In this document: positions 37,502-47,220 of the stretch, piece after piece
Layout of the letters: every line of letters begins with the position of its first letter
Numbering within the stretch: position 1 is the stretch's first letter
Assembly (NCBI GenBank): GCA_964019655.1
Contig: CAXHTR010000005.1
Location: forward strand, 310,001-374,000
Length of the DNA stretch: 64,000 nucleotides
Reading direction: 5' to 3'
Source: Perkinsela sp. pyNocScin1
Lineage: Eukaryota; Euglenozoa; Kinetoplastea; Prokinetoplastida; Perkinselidae
Translations under genes and position numbers: made by a program
The notes under the pieces: generated by a model
The model's input: the letters and a program-made list of their open reading frames with translations, nothing else
Databases searched by the model: none
Told to the model about the DNA's origin: nothing

Positions 37502-38800
37502 CTATGCGTGACGCTCGAGAATGAACTTTGCGACGGCTTCGAGCAAATCCCTCGGCTGCGACGGCGGAAACTTCCGAAGATGACGAATGGCCTTATCCAA
37601 CTCTTGGTGGGCAATGCGCTTCGAGTGCTGAATCGTTCCATTCGCTGCAACGGATTCAATAATGTGCCGAACAGCCCTTTCGTTCATGGGCTGACTCAAC
37701 AATGGCCGAAGGCTACTATCTTTTTTTGCAGCGAGCAACACAGGAAGAGTGAAAATTGCATCTTTCAGGTCTGAGAAGCGTGGCTTACCAGTAACTGCCT
37801 CATCCCCAACAAAGTCGAGACAGTCATCAATAATTTGAAACGCCTGCCCCATATGGGTTCCTATTTTGCCTGCTCTTTTCGGATCCGCGCTGCGCACCGA
37901 GCGCTGTATCAGGTACATTGACGAAGCGAGCGATTTCTCAAGCAATGACCCTGTTTTGCGATGATTTTTTTCGTAGTACGTTGCCTCGTCTGTGATGCTA
38001 CCCATTTGAAGTAGCTCTCCGCGTACGAGCTCCTCAAGGGCGGAGCTAATCAAAGACACCACGGGCATCGAGCCAAGAGTAGTGGCCAGACCACAGGCTC
38101 GGGAAAATAGGAAGTCCCCAGCAAGAATTGAGACTTTCGCACCGCTGACGCTTGCAAGCGTCGGTTTCCCCCGACGAAATGCAGCGCAATCGATGACATC
38201 GTCGTGCAGCAGCGATGCGACGTGCATCAATTCGGTGACCGATGCGAGAACAAGAATATTTTGAAACCCGTGTGGCAGCTGCGGGTATGCATACGCATCG
38301 CTCAGACTGCGCGTGCGGATTTTCGGTGTATGAGACTGTAAAGATGCCTGCTCCATGCGGCGAACATCTTCCTCAATCCCCCTTTTTATTTTTGCGACGG
38401 CGTTGCATGATGGTAGAGAGCAATATGACATGAGCAGTACGAGTGCAGGACGAATAAGCTTGCCCGGAGACTGCAAGAGGTAGCTCGCCGCATTGTCAAG
38501 GACTTTGTCCCCCGCATGATTAGCACTCAGCAAAGCACCAACGTTGTTCCGCCGTGAAGAAATAATTGTTGACAAAAAAAGACGGATCCATCGAAGCTCA
38601 ATGCTCAAAAAGTCGATGGCGTGGAATAACGCATCGGCATTTGCGAGATTTGACTTACTCGAGCGAATGGGTGCTTTTTTTCTATGCATCGAGTTGCGGG
38701 CCTGAGCTGATACTGATGCAAATCGCTTTGCAAGGGTACAAGGAAAGCCTTGTAAAAGTTGCAATACATGGCAAGGAGACGTAATGAAGCGATTATGCAT
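37502..38800 (-). CDS. Trans-polyprenyl diphosphate synthase (ubiquinone side chain)
   Basis: A 432-residue long-chain prenyl synthase. The first Asp-rich motif is in SLLHDDVIDCAAFRRGKPT, the second in FQIIDDCLDFVGD, with GKLIRPALVLLMS at the allyl-binding start. This matches COQ1/solanesyl synthases, which build the ubiquinone tail from isopentenyl diphosphate. The ATG at 38800 is chosen over an upstream TTG frame; it gives an Arg/Ser-rich mitochondrial presequence (HVLQLLQGFPCTLAKRFASV). The residues before the first Asp motif are small (HVAS), as in long-chain enzymes. Exact chain length cannot be read. Confidence 0.94.
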   Translation of the reverse strand: MHNRFITSPCHVLQLLQGFPCTLAKRFASVSAQARNSMHRKKAPIRSSKSNLANADALFHAIDFLSIELRWIRLFLSTIISSRRNNVGALLSANHAGDKVLDNAASYLLQSPGKLIRPALVLLMSYCSLPSCNAVAKIKRGIEEDVRRMEQASLQSHTPKIRTRSLSDAYAYPQLPHGFQNILVLASVTELMHVASLLHDDVIDCAAFRRGKPTLASVSGAKVSILAGDFLFSRACGLATTLGSMPVVSLISSALEELVRGELLQMGSITDEATYYEKNHRKTGSLLEKSLASSMYLIQRSVRSADPKRAGKIGTHMGQAFQIIDDCLDFVGDEAVTGKPRFSDLKDAIFTLPVLLAAKKDSSLRPLLSQPMNERAVRHIIESVAANGTIQHSKRIAHQELDKAIRHLRKFPPSQPRDLLEAVAKFILERHA

Positions 38801-38930
38801 TTGCTTGATCCGCGATTCGCATATCCCGTGATTGAAAAAGAACGAAAAAGCATACACGTATTTTACTCGAAGTAGAGTCTGATATTGCAGTTTACGCAAG
38901 TTGATGACTCAGTAGATTACAACAGGGGAG

Positions 38931-41414
38931 CTATACTTCAATGTAATGTGCAAGCAAGGCATCATGCACATCAAGCGCATCACTTGAAGCAATGCTTTCC
39001 ACACGAACATTAGCAGATTGACATTCCATGAGACACATATCATTGGCTAGTAACACGTTCTTTTCTACATTTGTATGTATGTGCACTGATTTCAACGAGC
39101 GCTTGATGGCATCTAGTGACGAGTCTCCTATTAGAGTTTGCCCGACTGGGGGTAACATGCTCGCATTGGATAATGATTTCAGTGCGCACTTGTGACGGTC
39201 ATGTCCACTGCTACCCTCATCCGTTTTTGCTGGATAATCGAGAACACCCTGGATAGCGGTCAAGGACCACAGGGACCGTGGAAAACTGAAATGCCTCCCT
39301 GCTTGAAAAAAATTCCCATCAATACTCATTTGAGGGCGTGGAAACCCATCCAAGGCAATCGTTGTGCACGGTGAAGTGCATTCTACTGTTGCCGGCGAAT
39401 TCAGAATTGTGTCATTAAAGTCATCTTTGAGCTGCATAGGAATCTTCCCAAGCACACAGCACTTCGAAAATTTCTTGTTTAATGTATCAAGCACTTGTGC
39501 GAAATCGGTCGGCGACATGCTATTCACGAGGTCAACGTAGGCCACTTCTGCGTGAACCTTCAAAGCTATCTTGAAGCTTTCGTAGCTCGAAGCTCCAAAT
39601 GTGAATTGATCGGAGTACCTTTTAGCAAGAGATTCGCTTGATGAAGACTTTGAAGCTGTTGAGCTTTGCTCACCTGGTGGAGGACTAGCCACATTGTCTT
39701 CACTACCGAGAGGCACACTTGCATAATATCTACGCTGATCAACATCCCAGGCCTTCAGTAAACTCGGCCTAATCAGTTCACCGTAGACTGTCCCCTCTGA
39801 ATCTGCAATGTCAAGAGGCAGCTTATTTTCGAGTGACAGTACGTCCAAGCCGTATACCCCTGGTTGCAGTGTGGATTGGAACGAACTTGAATCCTTTGCA
39901 GGGATTGCATCGTGCAGAGGTGAAATTTCACACTCAAGATGTTGCACATTATCAATCTTTTCGCAATCCTCAGTCAAATCAGGATGAGCTTCATCCACTT
40001 GCATATTTAGTTGCCTATTGTCCGCTTTCACGCTTTGCGTCAAAGAATCTGCCATAAGCCGTCGTTTCATATAAAAATGAATGCTTCTAACTTTTTTGTA
40101 GCTCCGCTGCGTATCCGCGCTCGCTATATAGGTGCTCTGAACGGGGGCCTGTAAGAGCTGGTGCGTCACAGAACCTACAACGGGCGGCCCATCAATAACA
40201 AAAGTGCTGAGTGGATCGTGCGCATAGCGAAAAAGGATTTCCTGGCTTAGACCATACTGCATGCAGCTTGGAGTGACAATAATAAGTTTGGGCATTGCCT
40301 GTTCGACACGCTCGGAAAATTCACTCATGCTTTCAATTGCAAGAGCATTTGGGATTCTCATGGAATCAAACGCGTTCTCTCGTCCTTCATAAATGGCACT
40401 TTGTACTCCATCGCTGGCAAAATTTGTTAAGCACTTCACTGTACTGAGATATGACTTCGCAGTGTGGGATAAAACCACCAGTGGGTATTCCTCAAATCCT
40501 GTCAATCCCCACATTGTGTTGACAAGTGAAAGAATTGCAGTCATTCGCTCACCTGCATCAGTGGGAATGATTGCAGTTCCTTTTTTGATAAACAAAATCT
40601 CTATTATTTTCTCCAATAGTTTATTGAAGTACCCATGACCATCGCTGTAGCCTGGCTCATGCGAGCTTGGGGTAGGGAGTCGAAGAACACTCTCCAACGG
40701 CGTATAAGTCAAAAGTTGCAGCGGCTCCGTGACGAAAAAATTTGCATGCGTGAAAAGGTCTTTTCGAACTTTGCAACGCAAAAAATCACCGTTGAGTGAT
40801 CCTAGTTTTTTCGAGTGAATAATACTCTGCCCACTTTGTACGCATTTTATCCTCCAAATAGTACCTCCGAGAGTATCGCCGGAGGGATAAGCTTGGACTT
40901 CTGCCCGGACACTTGAGCATTCTTGTGCGTGCAAACTGGCACGTTCCCCCCAATAAAGAATCCTCATTCGAGCACATGAAAAGACCTTTTCGATATCTTC
41001 TAGTGTGTACATATTTGCAAACGTTTTCTCAGATGGGCTCATTTGCTTCTTTGTGGGCTCCAATTGACCATGGGCGCAAATTTCCAATGCTGGCGCAAAA
41101 TTTGTCCCGAGCAAATACTCTGTGCATGTGATCTTGCTAAGTTTTGCTGTTGGCAAGGATGCATATATTGCACAGTGCTGTGGAATCAGATCGACTATGT
41201 ACGGAAGAGCCCCGCAGTGCGCAATGCTAGAGCTCGATAGTAAAATGGCATCGATATGCGGAGCAGCGCTGCGAATATCTGCTAGGTACTGTTCGGATTT
41301 TTCCTCGAACCTTGTCCCACAGTCAATCATCATGCGCAGACTGTGGTGTCCTATTTTCATGCTTAGAATGCTACTCGCGCATCCTAGAGGGCTTCGATAC
41401 ACGGACAGTTCCAT
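38931..41414 (-). CDS. Cleavage and polyadenylation factor CPSF100 (CPSF2)
   Basis: An 827-residue metallo-beta-lactamase/beta-CASP protein. The first metal motif HxHxDH of CPSF73 is replaced by SSSSIAHCGALPYIVD, so metal binding is lost as in CPSF100, the inactive partner of CPSF73. Family features include SVYRSPLGCASSIL near the start, FVIDGPPVVGSVTHQLL, the beta-CASP region and a C-terminal VHIHTNVEKNVLLANDMCL-type domain. CPSF100 works in mRNA 3' end cleavage, which in kinetoplastids is coupled to trans-splicing. Upstream frame is open to a TTG at 41441, but the ATG at 41414 is the likely start. Confidence 0.87.
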   Translation of the reverse strand: MELSVYRSPLGCASSILSMKIGHHSLRMMIDCGTRFEEKSEQYLADIRSAAPHIDAILLSSSSIAHCGALPYIVDLIPQHCAIYASLPTAKLSKITCTEYLLGTNFAPALEICAHGQLEPTKKQMSPSEKTFANMYTLEDIEKVFSCARMRILYWGERASLHAQECSSVRAEVQAYPSGDTLGGTIWRIKCVQSGQSIIHSKKLGSLNGDFLRCKVRKDLFTHANFFVTEPLQLLTYTPLESVLRLPTPSSHEPGYSDGHGYFNKLLEKIIEILFIKKGTAIIPTDAGERMTAILSLVNTMWGLTGFEEYPLVVLSHTAKSYLSTVKCLTNFASDGVQSAIYEGRENAFDSMRIPNALAIESMSEFSERVEQAMPKLIIVTPSCMQYGLSQEILFRYAHDPLSTFVIDGPPVVGSVTHQLLQAPVQSTYIASADTQRSYKKVRSIHFYMKRRLMADSLTQSVKADNRQLNMQVDEAHPDLTEDCEKIDNVQHLECEISPLHDAIPAKDSSSFQSTLQPGVYGLDVLSLENKLPLDIADSEGTVYGELIRPSLLKAWDVDQRRYYASVPLGSEDNVASPPPGEQSSTASKSSSSESLAKRYSDQFTFGASSYESFKIALKVHAEVAYVDLVNSMSPTDFAQVLDTLNKKFSKCCVLGKIPMQLKDDFNDTILNSPATVECTSPCTTIALDGFPRPQMSIDGNFFQAGRHFSFPRSLWSLTAIQGVLDYPAKTDEGSSGHDRHKCALKSLSNASMLPPVGQTLIGDSSLDAIKRSLKSVHIHTNVEKNVLLANDMCLMECQSANVRVESIASSDALDVHDALLAHYIEV

Positions 41415-41821
41415 AAATTCATATATTGGGACCGAATTCAACTCAAAACGATAAAAAGCTATAGGTGCGCATATTTTTTTAAGAAAGCGAGGACCTACAA
41501 CAATGGCCTGCCTACTTCTTGAAAAACATTACAGGATCTACTTTTGGACTACAAGTGCTCTCTGCCACCGCTTCACTTCAATGTAAGTGTTCTTTGGTAT
41601 GTTGCGACCCATATTATCATAGACAAGCAACGCGTCTCAATTCGTCCATATGTAAGACACGGATTATTTTCAGGGTATCATTTTCTCGATATCATATGAA
41701 TAATAAGGGAAAATTACTGCATTTAACGAATGATCTACGCTACGCTAGGTGCTATTTCAAGTTCTTCACGCGACCAGTTATGTAAAGCTGGACGTGAGAA
41801 TACACATACACACTTTTAATA
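41415..41821. other. 407-bp spacer without a recognised gene
   Basis: Sequence between the start of CPSF100 and the stop of the gene upstream on the same strand. An 88-codon plus-strand frame (41519-41785) starts with TTG, runs against the cluster and has no recognisable protein. No RNA gene recognised. Confidence 0.5.
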
Positions 41822-42652
41822 CTATGTATCTGTTTCCAGACCGAAGGGTGCTGGGCGTCGAGGTGGCCGAACGCGCTTGTCGTCACACTGCGTAAGTACC
41901 CCTTGTAGTGTTTCTAATGACGGGGATGGAGTATGCTCGTACCTACCAAAGCTACCGATCTGCACGGGCTTCGAGTGAAAAGCTGGATCACTGTAGTTAA
42001 TCTCGTTGCTTGGAGTGATGAAATTTGGGTTAGACTGAATTCGTCGCGACTGGTCATACCTTGCGCGCATTCGGAGCGATTCTTGAAGCTCTTCAGGGGT
42101 CTCTTCTGTGCAAATGGTGCGCCTATTAGCATCGACGCTTGTTTTGACCTGACGTTTTCCTATTGGGATCTCAATATCCACCGCGGGGGGTCTTTCAATG
42201 ACCTTTCTCGTGAATCTGTATGGATTTTCTCCCACTGCATTCACTTTATGCATAACCATTTCTTCCTTTTGTGTCGCAAATAATTTCCTAGTTCCGCCTC
42301 CGCCTATGCTAAGCCCGTGTTCAGATAGTGCTTCACCACTCGGACTACCGAAAATGCGGTCACTGTACTCAGGAAGATGCTCGTGCCTCTGAGCATTCTT
42401 AACTTCGTCATTCGAAACATTTCCCATGCTGGGCTCCCAGTCCTGCGTCGAAACTTGATCAGGATTACTCAAAAGTTTGACCTTAGCAAATTTTCTAGAT
42501 GAGTTTGGATGATCAACTACTTTTTCAGTGCCGCAAAAATTTGCACTGTCCTGTGGGCTCAGCTCTACTCCTGCAGTGTCAAGAGGGTTTCTTCGAGGTG
42601 TGTCCTGATGCATCATTATGGTGAAATCAAATGAAAAGAGATATAGCGTCAT
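41822..42652 (-). CDS. Unknown low-complexity protein
   Basis: A 276-residue protein (the ATG at 42616 would give 264, starting MMHQDTPRR). It is Pro-, Ser-, Asn- and Arg-rich and likely disordered, with a notable GGGGTRKLF motif and short proline-rich segments (RPPAVDIEIP, RPPRRPAPFG). A hydrophobic leader LYLFSFDFTIMM exists only with the longer start. No family recognised. It could be a scaffold or cytoskeletal linker; this is not supported further. Confidence 0.6.
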   Translation of the reverse strand: MTLYLFSFDFTIMMHQDTPRRNPLDTAGVELSPQDSANFCGTEKVVDHPNSSRKFAKVKLLSNPDQVSTQDWEPSMGNVSNDEVKNAQRHEHLPEYSDRIFGSPSGEALSEHGLSIGGGGTRKLFATQKEEMVMHKVNAVGENPYRFTRKVIERPPAVDIEIPIGKRQVKTSVDANRRTICTEETPEELQESLRMRARYDQSRRIQSNPNFITPSNEINYSDPAFHSKPVQIGSFGRYEHTPSPSLETLQGVLTQCDDKRVRPPRRPAPFGLETDT

Positions 42653-42679
42653 ATTCGAAAACACTTGGGCTTTGAAGCA

Positions 42680-43054
42680 CTAATCTTGGACCAGTAGCGC
42701 ACTAAGGTACTCTTTGTGAAATTTGAACCTCTCGTTCGTTGATATAGGGCGCTTATGTAGAAGCTCAAGAACCCAACTGTCGATAAAGGTATAAATTTTT
42801 TCGTTTATCTGGAGCGAAGGGTCACTCGTGCTAACATCTTCATCATATTCTGGCGCAGCGCAGTTCTCACTGAAAGATTCTAAGAAATTGAGGCTGAAGC
42901 GAGGCAGGTCTTTCGGTTTATGGCGTAGCATAGATCCAACAAGGCTCTCGAAAAAGTCAAGTGTAGTGCTGTCGCGAAGATAATTTTTAGCCTCCTGGTG
43001 CTCTTGCTCGTTCCTCAGCCATGGACATCTTTTGCCACCATCGTCAGCTAACAT
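42680..43054 (-). CDS. Small protein with a RIIa/DPY-30-like docking domain
   Basis: A 124-residue protein. Residues 33-62 (DFFESLVGSMLRHKPKDLPRF then SLNFLES) match the D/D fold of PKA RII and DPY-30/radial spoke proteins: a helix, the KPxDLPxF turn and a second helix. This domain dimerises and binds amphipathic helices of anchoring proteins. It is common in flagellar axoneme proteins but also in chromatin complexes and PKA regulation. The C-terminal helix (HKRPISTNERFKFHKEYL) is extra. Assignment rests on the short motif only. Confidence 0.6.
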   Translation of the reverse strand: MLADDGGKRCPWLRNEQEHQEAKNYLRDSTTLDFFESLVGSMLRHKPKDLPRFSLNFLESFSENCAAPEYDEDVSTSDPSLQINEKIYTFIDSWVLELLHKRPISTNERFKFHKEYLSALLVQD

Positions 43055-43218
43055 TTGATGAAAAGGAAGCGAAATGGGTTGACACTATACATGATGTTCG
43101 CATGATGAGGCTTGATTGTCAATTAAAAAGCATTTAATATGAATCAGCGAATGGATTAATAAGTTTGATCAGGGTCATTCATAAATTGAATCGTTCATCA
43201 TGTGGAAAAATGAAAAGC

Positions 43219-44031
43219 CTACTTTTTATGAGTACAGCGGTAATTTTCTCTCACAAACGCTTGAAATATACGCCTTTCAAGCCTTGTCATAAGAGAATCC
43301 TCAAACTCATTGTCAAAATTTATGTCCTCACAGTGTGAATAACCGAGCATGTGCAAGGCTGCATGAATAGATACACACTTCATGCGTAATTCACATGACT
43401 GCAAGAGTTGCCTTGCGTGCCGGACTGGCCTTTTCAGCGAAAGTCTCGAAGTTCCTATGGCCGATGCAGACCTCGTGATTATATATGATGGGCAAATAGC
43501 AACAACTCCCAAATCTGACACTGCGCTGCGTGCATGCCAGCTAAGATCCTCTACATTATTTTTTTCATGTCCAAGCTCTTTTCTGCAATTTTCACGCGGG
43601 TGCATGTGATCAAGGCTGGACATCAAAGAGTGGTGAAGTGCTCGACAGTTTTCCTCGATTGCCTTGGACGACGGATACAGATCTAAATCTGATAGCACAG
43701 ATGGAAAGCATAAGCAATCAGTAGGCACAGCCTTATTTTTATGACATGCATTAAGCTCGAGCATGGACTGTGTATCCATGAGAAGTAAACTGCAGGTGCG
43801 ACTGATTGATGAGACCTTTTCCGAGGGAAAAAAGCTGTGGCTTGTTGGATTATGCCTAGGGGGGACGTGCTTGAAGACATACTCGAGGGTGCTTCTACAC
43901 GAGGAAATTAAATCACCGTACATGGGCAGACTTTTCCGAGCAAGGAATGGCAATTTTGAGTGGATAGATTGCTTGTGTAGTGTTTTATAAGCAGATGTAG
44001 AATAGATTTGTATCCGTGTACCTACCTCCAT
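43219..44031 (-). CDS. YbeY-type endoribonuclease (rRNA maturation factor)
   Basis: A 270-residue protein with the YbeY metal-binding signature H-x3-H-x5-H as SIHAALHMLGYSH near the C-terminus. It also has the conserved upstream block LLLMDTQSMLELNACHKNKAVPTDCLCFP, equal to the bacterial RELNxxxRxxxxPTDVLSFP strand. In bacteria and organelles YbeY trims rRNA ends and helps ribosome quality control. The long N-terminal part (about 85 residues) is not in bacterial YbeY and, with its Arg/Lys and Ser content, may be a mitochondrial targeting region. The frame is open upstream to a TTG; the ATG at 44031 is the likely start. Confidence 0.88.
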   Translation of the reverse strand: MEVGTRIQIYSTSAYKTLHKQSIHSKLPFLARKSLPMYGDLISSCRSTLEYVFKHVPPRHNPTSHSFFPSEKVSSISRTCSLLLMDTQSMLELNACHKNKAVPTDCLCFPSVLSDLDLYPSSKAIEENCRALHHSLMSSLDHMHPRENCRKELGHEKNNVEDLSWHARSAVSDLGVVAICPSYIITRSASAIGTSRLSLKRPVRHARQLLQSCELRMKCVSIHAALHMLGYSHCEDINFDNEFEDSLMTRLERRIFQAFVRENYRCTHKK

Positions 44032-44113
44032 CAATACGTCGCTAGAACATGTACAATAATGCAATCGTAGGTGAGATCATCGTTATTGATTATATCAATG
44101 GTGTAGCGATTCT

Positions 44114-44641
44114 TCACTCGACCACGTTACGCCTCTCCCTTTTAGAGTCTTCCTCTGCTTTGATGCTGAATGGGCTTTCAAGAACGAGGGTAACTGGGCC
44201 ATCGTTCTTAAGGTTTATTTTCATATGCTCACCGAAAAAGCCAACCTGTACTTTTTCCACGTCGTGGGATTTTTGGCACGAAGCAACTAATTGGTTGAAT
44301 AGTTTCTTCGCTTCTTCATGCTTGCATGCTTTATGGAAGTCAAGTTTTGTTCCTTTAGTCATATGATAGAGAGTAAATTGTGAGATTAGCAGGAGGTCCG
44401 CATTCGCATCTTTAAGAGAGTACAGCCATCTTTCACCAGAACATGCAGAAGATTCATCCGGTGCATATGCAGAGCTAAAGATTTTCAGATTTAAGAGCTT
44501 GTTTACCATCCATTTGACATCATCGCTTGTATCATAACGCGATATGCCCACGAGCACACACAAGCCTCCCATAATAGTTCTTACAGGGTACCCTTCGACC
44601 TCAACAGAGGCTTCTAAGACACGCTGCACTACGCATCGCAT
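44114..44641 (-). CDS. D-aminoacyl-tRNA deacylase (DTD)
   Basis: A 175-residue enzyme that removes D-amino acids and mischarged glycine from tRNA. MRCVVQRV starts as in the family. SQFTLYHMTKGTKLDFHKA is the active-site block, and NDGPVTLVLES carries the second signature including the cross-subunit cis Gly-Pro type turn (G-P). The protein is a homodimer in all known members. The last 20 residues (KAEEDSKRERRNVVE) form a charged tail. It lies between YbeY and eL13 genes, all on the minus strand. Confidence 0.96.
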   Translation of the reverse strand: MRCVVQRVLEASVEVEGYPVRTIMGGLCVLVGISRYDTSDDVKWMVNKLLNLKIFSSAYAPDESSACSGERWLYSLKDANADLLLISQFTLYHMTKGTKLDFHKACKHEEAKKLFNQLVASCQKSHDVEKVQVGFFGEHMKINLKNDGPVTLVLESPFSIKAEEDSKRERRNVVE

Positions 44642-44749
44642 GTCAGCTACAAAAATAATGATACAACAATATGTTTGCTCAGTATCGCTGAATTGCAGAT
44701 GTACATTTAACGTCTAATGTGTTACACTTGTATGGTCAAAATATTCTGC

Positions 44750-45418
44750 TTATTTCGCTTTCTTTGCAGCTTCTTCAGCCTCCTTCTCTGCCTTCTTGCG
44801 GGCACGTACTTCGCGATGACCGACAAGGTAGGAGTCTCTGTAGCACTTGCGCAGGTATGCATAGCTCATACGCTTCTTTTCGAGCTCAGTGAGTTCCCGT
44901 GGAGCCTCGCTGACGTTGGTCTTCGTCTTAGGAAGAATATCTGCTACTTTGAGCTGTTTCGCGTTTGCTAAAGCGCTTGGCTGAGCGATCTTGAAGGGCG
45001 CATTGCCAGTGTTCTTACCCTTCTTCACAACAACGAGCTTGCTGAGATAAGCCTTAAGGCGGTCAACATTTTCCTGAAAAAGTTCTTCGCTCTTGTTCGA
45101 TCGTCGCTTGTCGATCGAAATTCCGATAGTTTGTGCCATTTTGGTGCTGATGCCAACCTGCTTCAGCTCCGTGCTCGTAAATCCCCGCCCTTCACGCTTT
45201 TTCATGTTGTATCGAACAGTTTCACATCGCGCTACAGGTCGCAGGAAGTTAACAGGGCGCGGGAACGCCTGCTTTGCTTTCAGAATTCTTCTGTTCTTTC
45301 TACGCTGCGCAGCCTTTGCCTGTCCAAGGTACACCTTGACATGACCTTTTTGACTTGCTTCTGGGTGCCAGTGAAAGCGGAAGTGGTTTTTAACAATGCG
45401 GTTGTTATGGCGTACCAT
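44750..45418 (-). CDS. Cytosolic large-subunit ribosomal protein eL13
   Basis: A 222-residue basic ribosomal protein beginning MVRHNNRIVKNHFRFHWH. The stretch RPVARCETVRYNMKKREGRGF and LKQVGISTKMAQTIGISIDKRR are the eL13 core that contacts 28S rRNA. The C-terminal half is Lys/Glu rich as in eukaryotes (ARKKAEKEAEEAAKKAK). Length is normal. Synonymous codon use favours C/G endings, as in uS17 and eL8. Confidence 0.96.
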   Translation of the reverse strand: MVRHNNRIVKNHFRFHWHPEASQKGHVKVYLGQAKAAQRRKNRRILKAKQAFPRPVNFLRPVARCETVRYNMKKREGRGFTSTELKQVGISTKMAQTIGISIDKRRSNKSEELFQENVDRLKAYLSKLVVVKKGKNTGNAPFKIAQPSALANAKQLKVADILPKTKTNVSEAPRELTELEKKRMSYAYLRKCYRDSYLVGHREVRARKKAEKEAEEAAKKAK

Positions 45419-45504
45419 TTTGAAGAAAAATAAGGATGTTTAAGATAAAGGTGTACATGGGCCTCCAATAGTTGTGCGAGCTTCTGCGACTACACCATCA
45501 TTCA

Positions 45505-46968
45505 TTAATTTATATCAATGGGCTCCACCTTGCTATAGTCAACCATGGGATTCTCATTCGTTTCTGGCCGGAGACTCTCAAACCATTTTTGAAAATATTC
45601 TTTTTCCTCTTCATGCGGCAGCTTCTTGAATTGAATGATCTGCTTGAGGTCTGATAAAGCATGTTCTTCATTCTCCGAAAAAAGAGAAAGCTGATAACCT
45701 ACTTGACTGCCACTTTCTTCAAGTTTTGCACCGCGTGCGATGGTTTCAGACCTGAAGAGAAACCACTCACGCTGCTTCGGTGGACTGTAGTGAACTATCA
45801 AATTCACGTATGGAATTTCACGAGTACGGGCGTATCTTGCGTAGTCGTCCGTTGCAATGAGTATGCGCTGTGAAACTGTTTCTTGGCTGCCATCTGCTGT
45901 ATGTACCTTAGAGGACGCAGCTCCATTTTTGAAGAGCTTAAGCGCAGAGTTTCGCTTCTTTTTAAGCTCCTCCGATGAAATCTCTTTCCTATCTTCTTTT
46001 GTTGCGGGAACAAGCAAAACAGGCTCAATGTTGTTTGATATTTGCTTTCGCTGTAGAAGATGATCATAAATAAGCGGGGCTTGCTTCACGCTACAGTAGA
46101 TAATGAGCTGAGTTTTTCCTGAAAACTGGTCAATAAGAAGATCAAGGACTTGTTTTTTGAACTTATCGTTTTTGCATAGATAAGTGAAGTGCTCAATGCC
46201 GACTTGCTTTTCAAAACTCAAGTACGATGATACTTCTTTCATGACATCTTGCGTCAACCTTTCCTTTTCACTAAGCTGAATGTTTCTGTGCATGATGTAT
46301 TGCATGCCACGAATATTCATAGAAACCTCATTTGAATAGTAGTGAAAGCGTGCATCTTCTTCCTTCTGGCGCGCTATACCGACAAGCTTTTCAACAGCTT
46401 CTTTTGTTGCAAGGCAGCTCTCTCTTGATGCACCAAAGATTATGAATGGGACACTGTCAGATGACTCATTTTTGTTGTAAAAAACACGCTGGTTACTCGT
46501 TCCATTAGCCTCATGAATATCTTTCAATCGCGCACCCTTTTCAGCAAATAAATAGCCGATCTGTTTTTCAGAAAGAGCGATACAAAGGCTCTCTTGTGTG
46601 TTTTTACACCGATCGGGTTTTGTATTTTCGAATGTTTTCTTTTCACTCGAATCACTCTCATGTTGGGCATTTTCAGACACGTGTTTGGTGACGTATTCGC
46701 CAGACATTTCAGATTTTTTGACGATATCAGCCGAAGATACAGTGCCTTTTCTGCTTGACGACTGTCGAAGCTTAGCAGAGCTCAGCTCTTTCCGACCTTT
46801 TGTTTGCCAGGCCTTATCGAAAGAGCTTACATTTTCTTTCGCTACCGCGGCGGAATATGAAGAGCCTTTTTCCACGAACGGTGTTTTAGCTTGGCCTTTT
46901 TGAGCCAACTCAGCGTAAGTTCTCACTGACTCTTTTTTTTCGCGAGAGCTATTGCTTGAGAGATTCAT
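45505..46968 (-). CDS. KH-domain protein with a lone helicase C-terminal (RecA2) domain
   Basis: A 487-residue protein. Residues 1-125 are Ser/Lys-rich and disordered. Residues 128-200 form a KH RNA-binding domain (LSEKQIGYLFAEKGARLKDI, matching the GxxG loop as EKGARL). Residues 255-435 look like the second RecA lobe of a DEAD-box helicase: TQLIIYCSVKQAPLIYDHLL, ILIATDDYARYARTREIPYVNLIVHYSPP, and FLFRSETIARGAK in place of the HRIGRTGRxG motif. There is no first lobe, hence no Walker A or DEAD box, so ATPase activity is not expected. DDX43-like helicases join KH and DEAD domains and may be its origin. Confidence 0.75.
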   Translation of the reverse strand: MNLSSNSSREKKESVRTYAELAQKGQAKTPFVEKGSSYSAAVAKENVSSFDKAWQTKGRKELSSAKLRQSSSRKGTVSSADIVKKSEMSGEYVTKHVSENAQHESDSSEKKTFENTKPDRCKNTQESLCIALSEKQIGYLFAEKGARLKDIHEANGTSNQRVFYNKNESSDSVPFIIFGASRESCLATKEAVEKLVGIARQKEEDARFHYYSNEVSMNIRGMQYIMHRNIQLSEKERLTQDVMKEVSSYLSFEKQVGIEHFTYLCKNDKFKKQVLDLLIDQFSGKTQLIIYCSVKQAPLIYDHLLQRKQISNNIEPVLLVPATKEDRKEISSEELKKKRNSALKLFKNGAASSKVHTADGSQETVSQRILIATDDYARYARTREIPYVNLIVHYSPPKQREWFLFRSETIARGAKLEESGSQVGYQLSLFSENEEHALSDLKQIIQFKKLPHEEEKEYFQKWFESLRPETNENPMVDYSKVEPIDIN

Positions 46969-47220
46969 CTAAGATTAGGAAAGAGAATTCAATATCTTTT
47001 TTTGAAACTGCCTTATCAAGCCCAAAGGGGCCATTTTATTCTCCCCTGCAGAGCAAAGCTTTACTATGCAATCAATATCCTCGGAAGCAAGAGTGCTCCA
47101 ACGCTCACTTAATGCTGAGCCGATTTCAAAGGGCTTCTACTGAGTTCATTGATGTATACTCTTAATGAAATGGACGAACTTCGCATTTCCACATTTGATG
47201 TAGTGAAAGCTGCTCTGAAG

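Noticed and set aside
41519-41785. 88-codon plus-strand frame between CPSF100 and the next gene
   Set aside because: It starts with TTG, runs against the cluster and has no recognisable domain.
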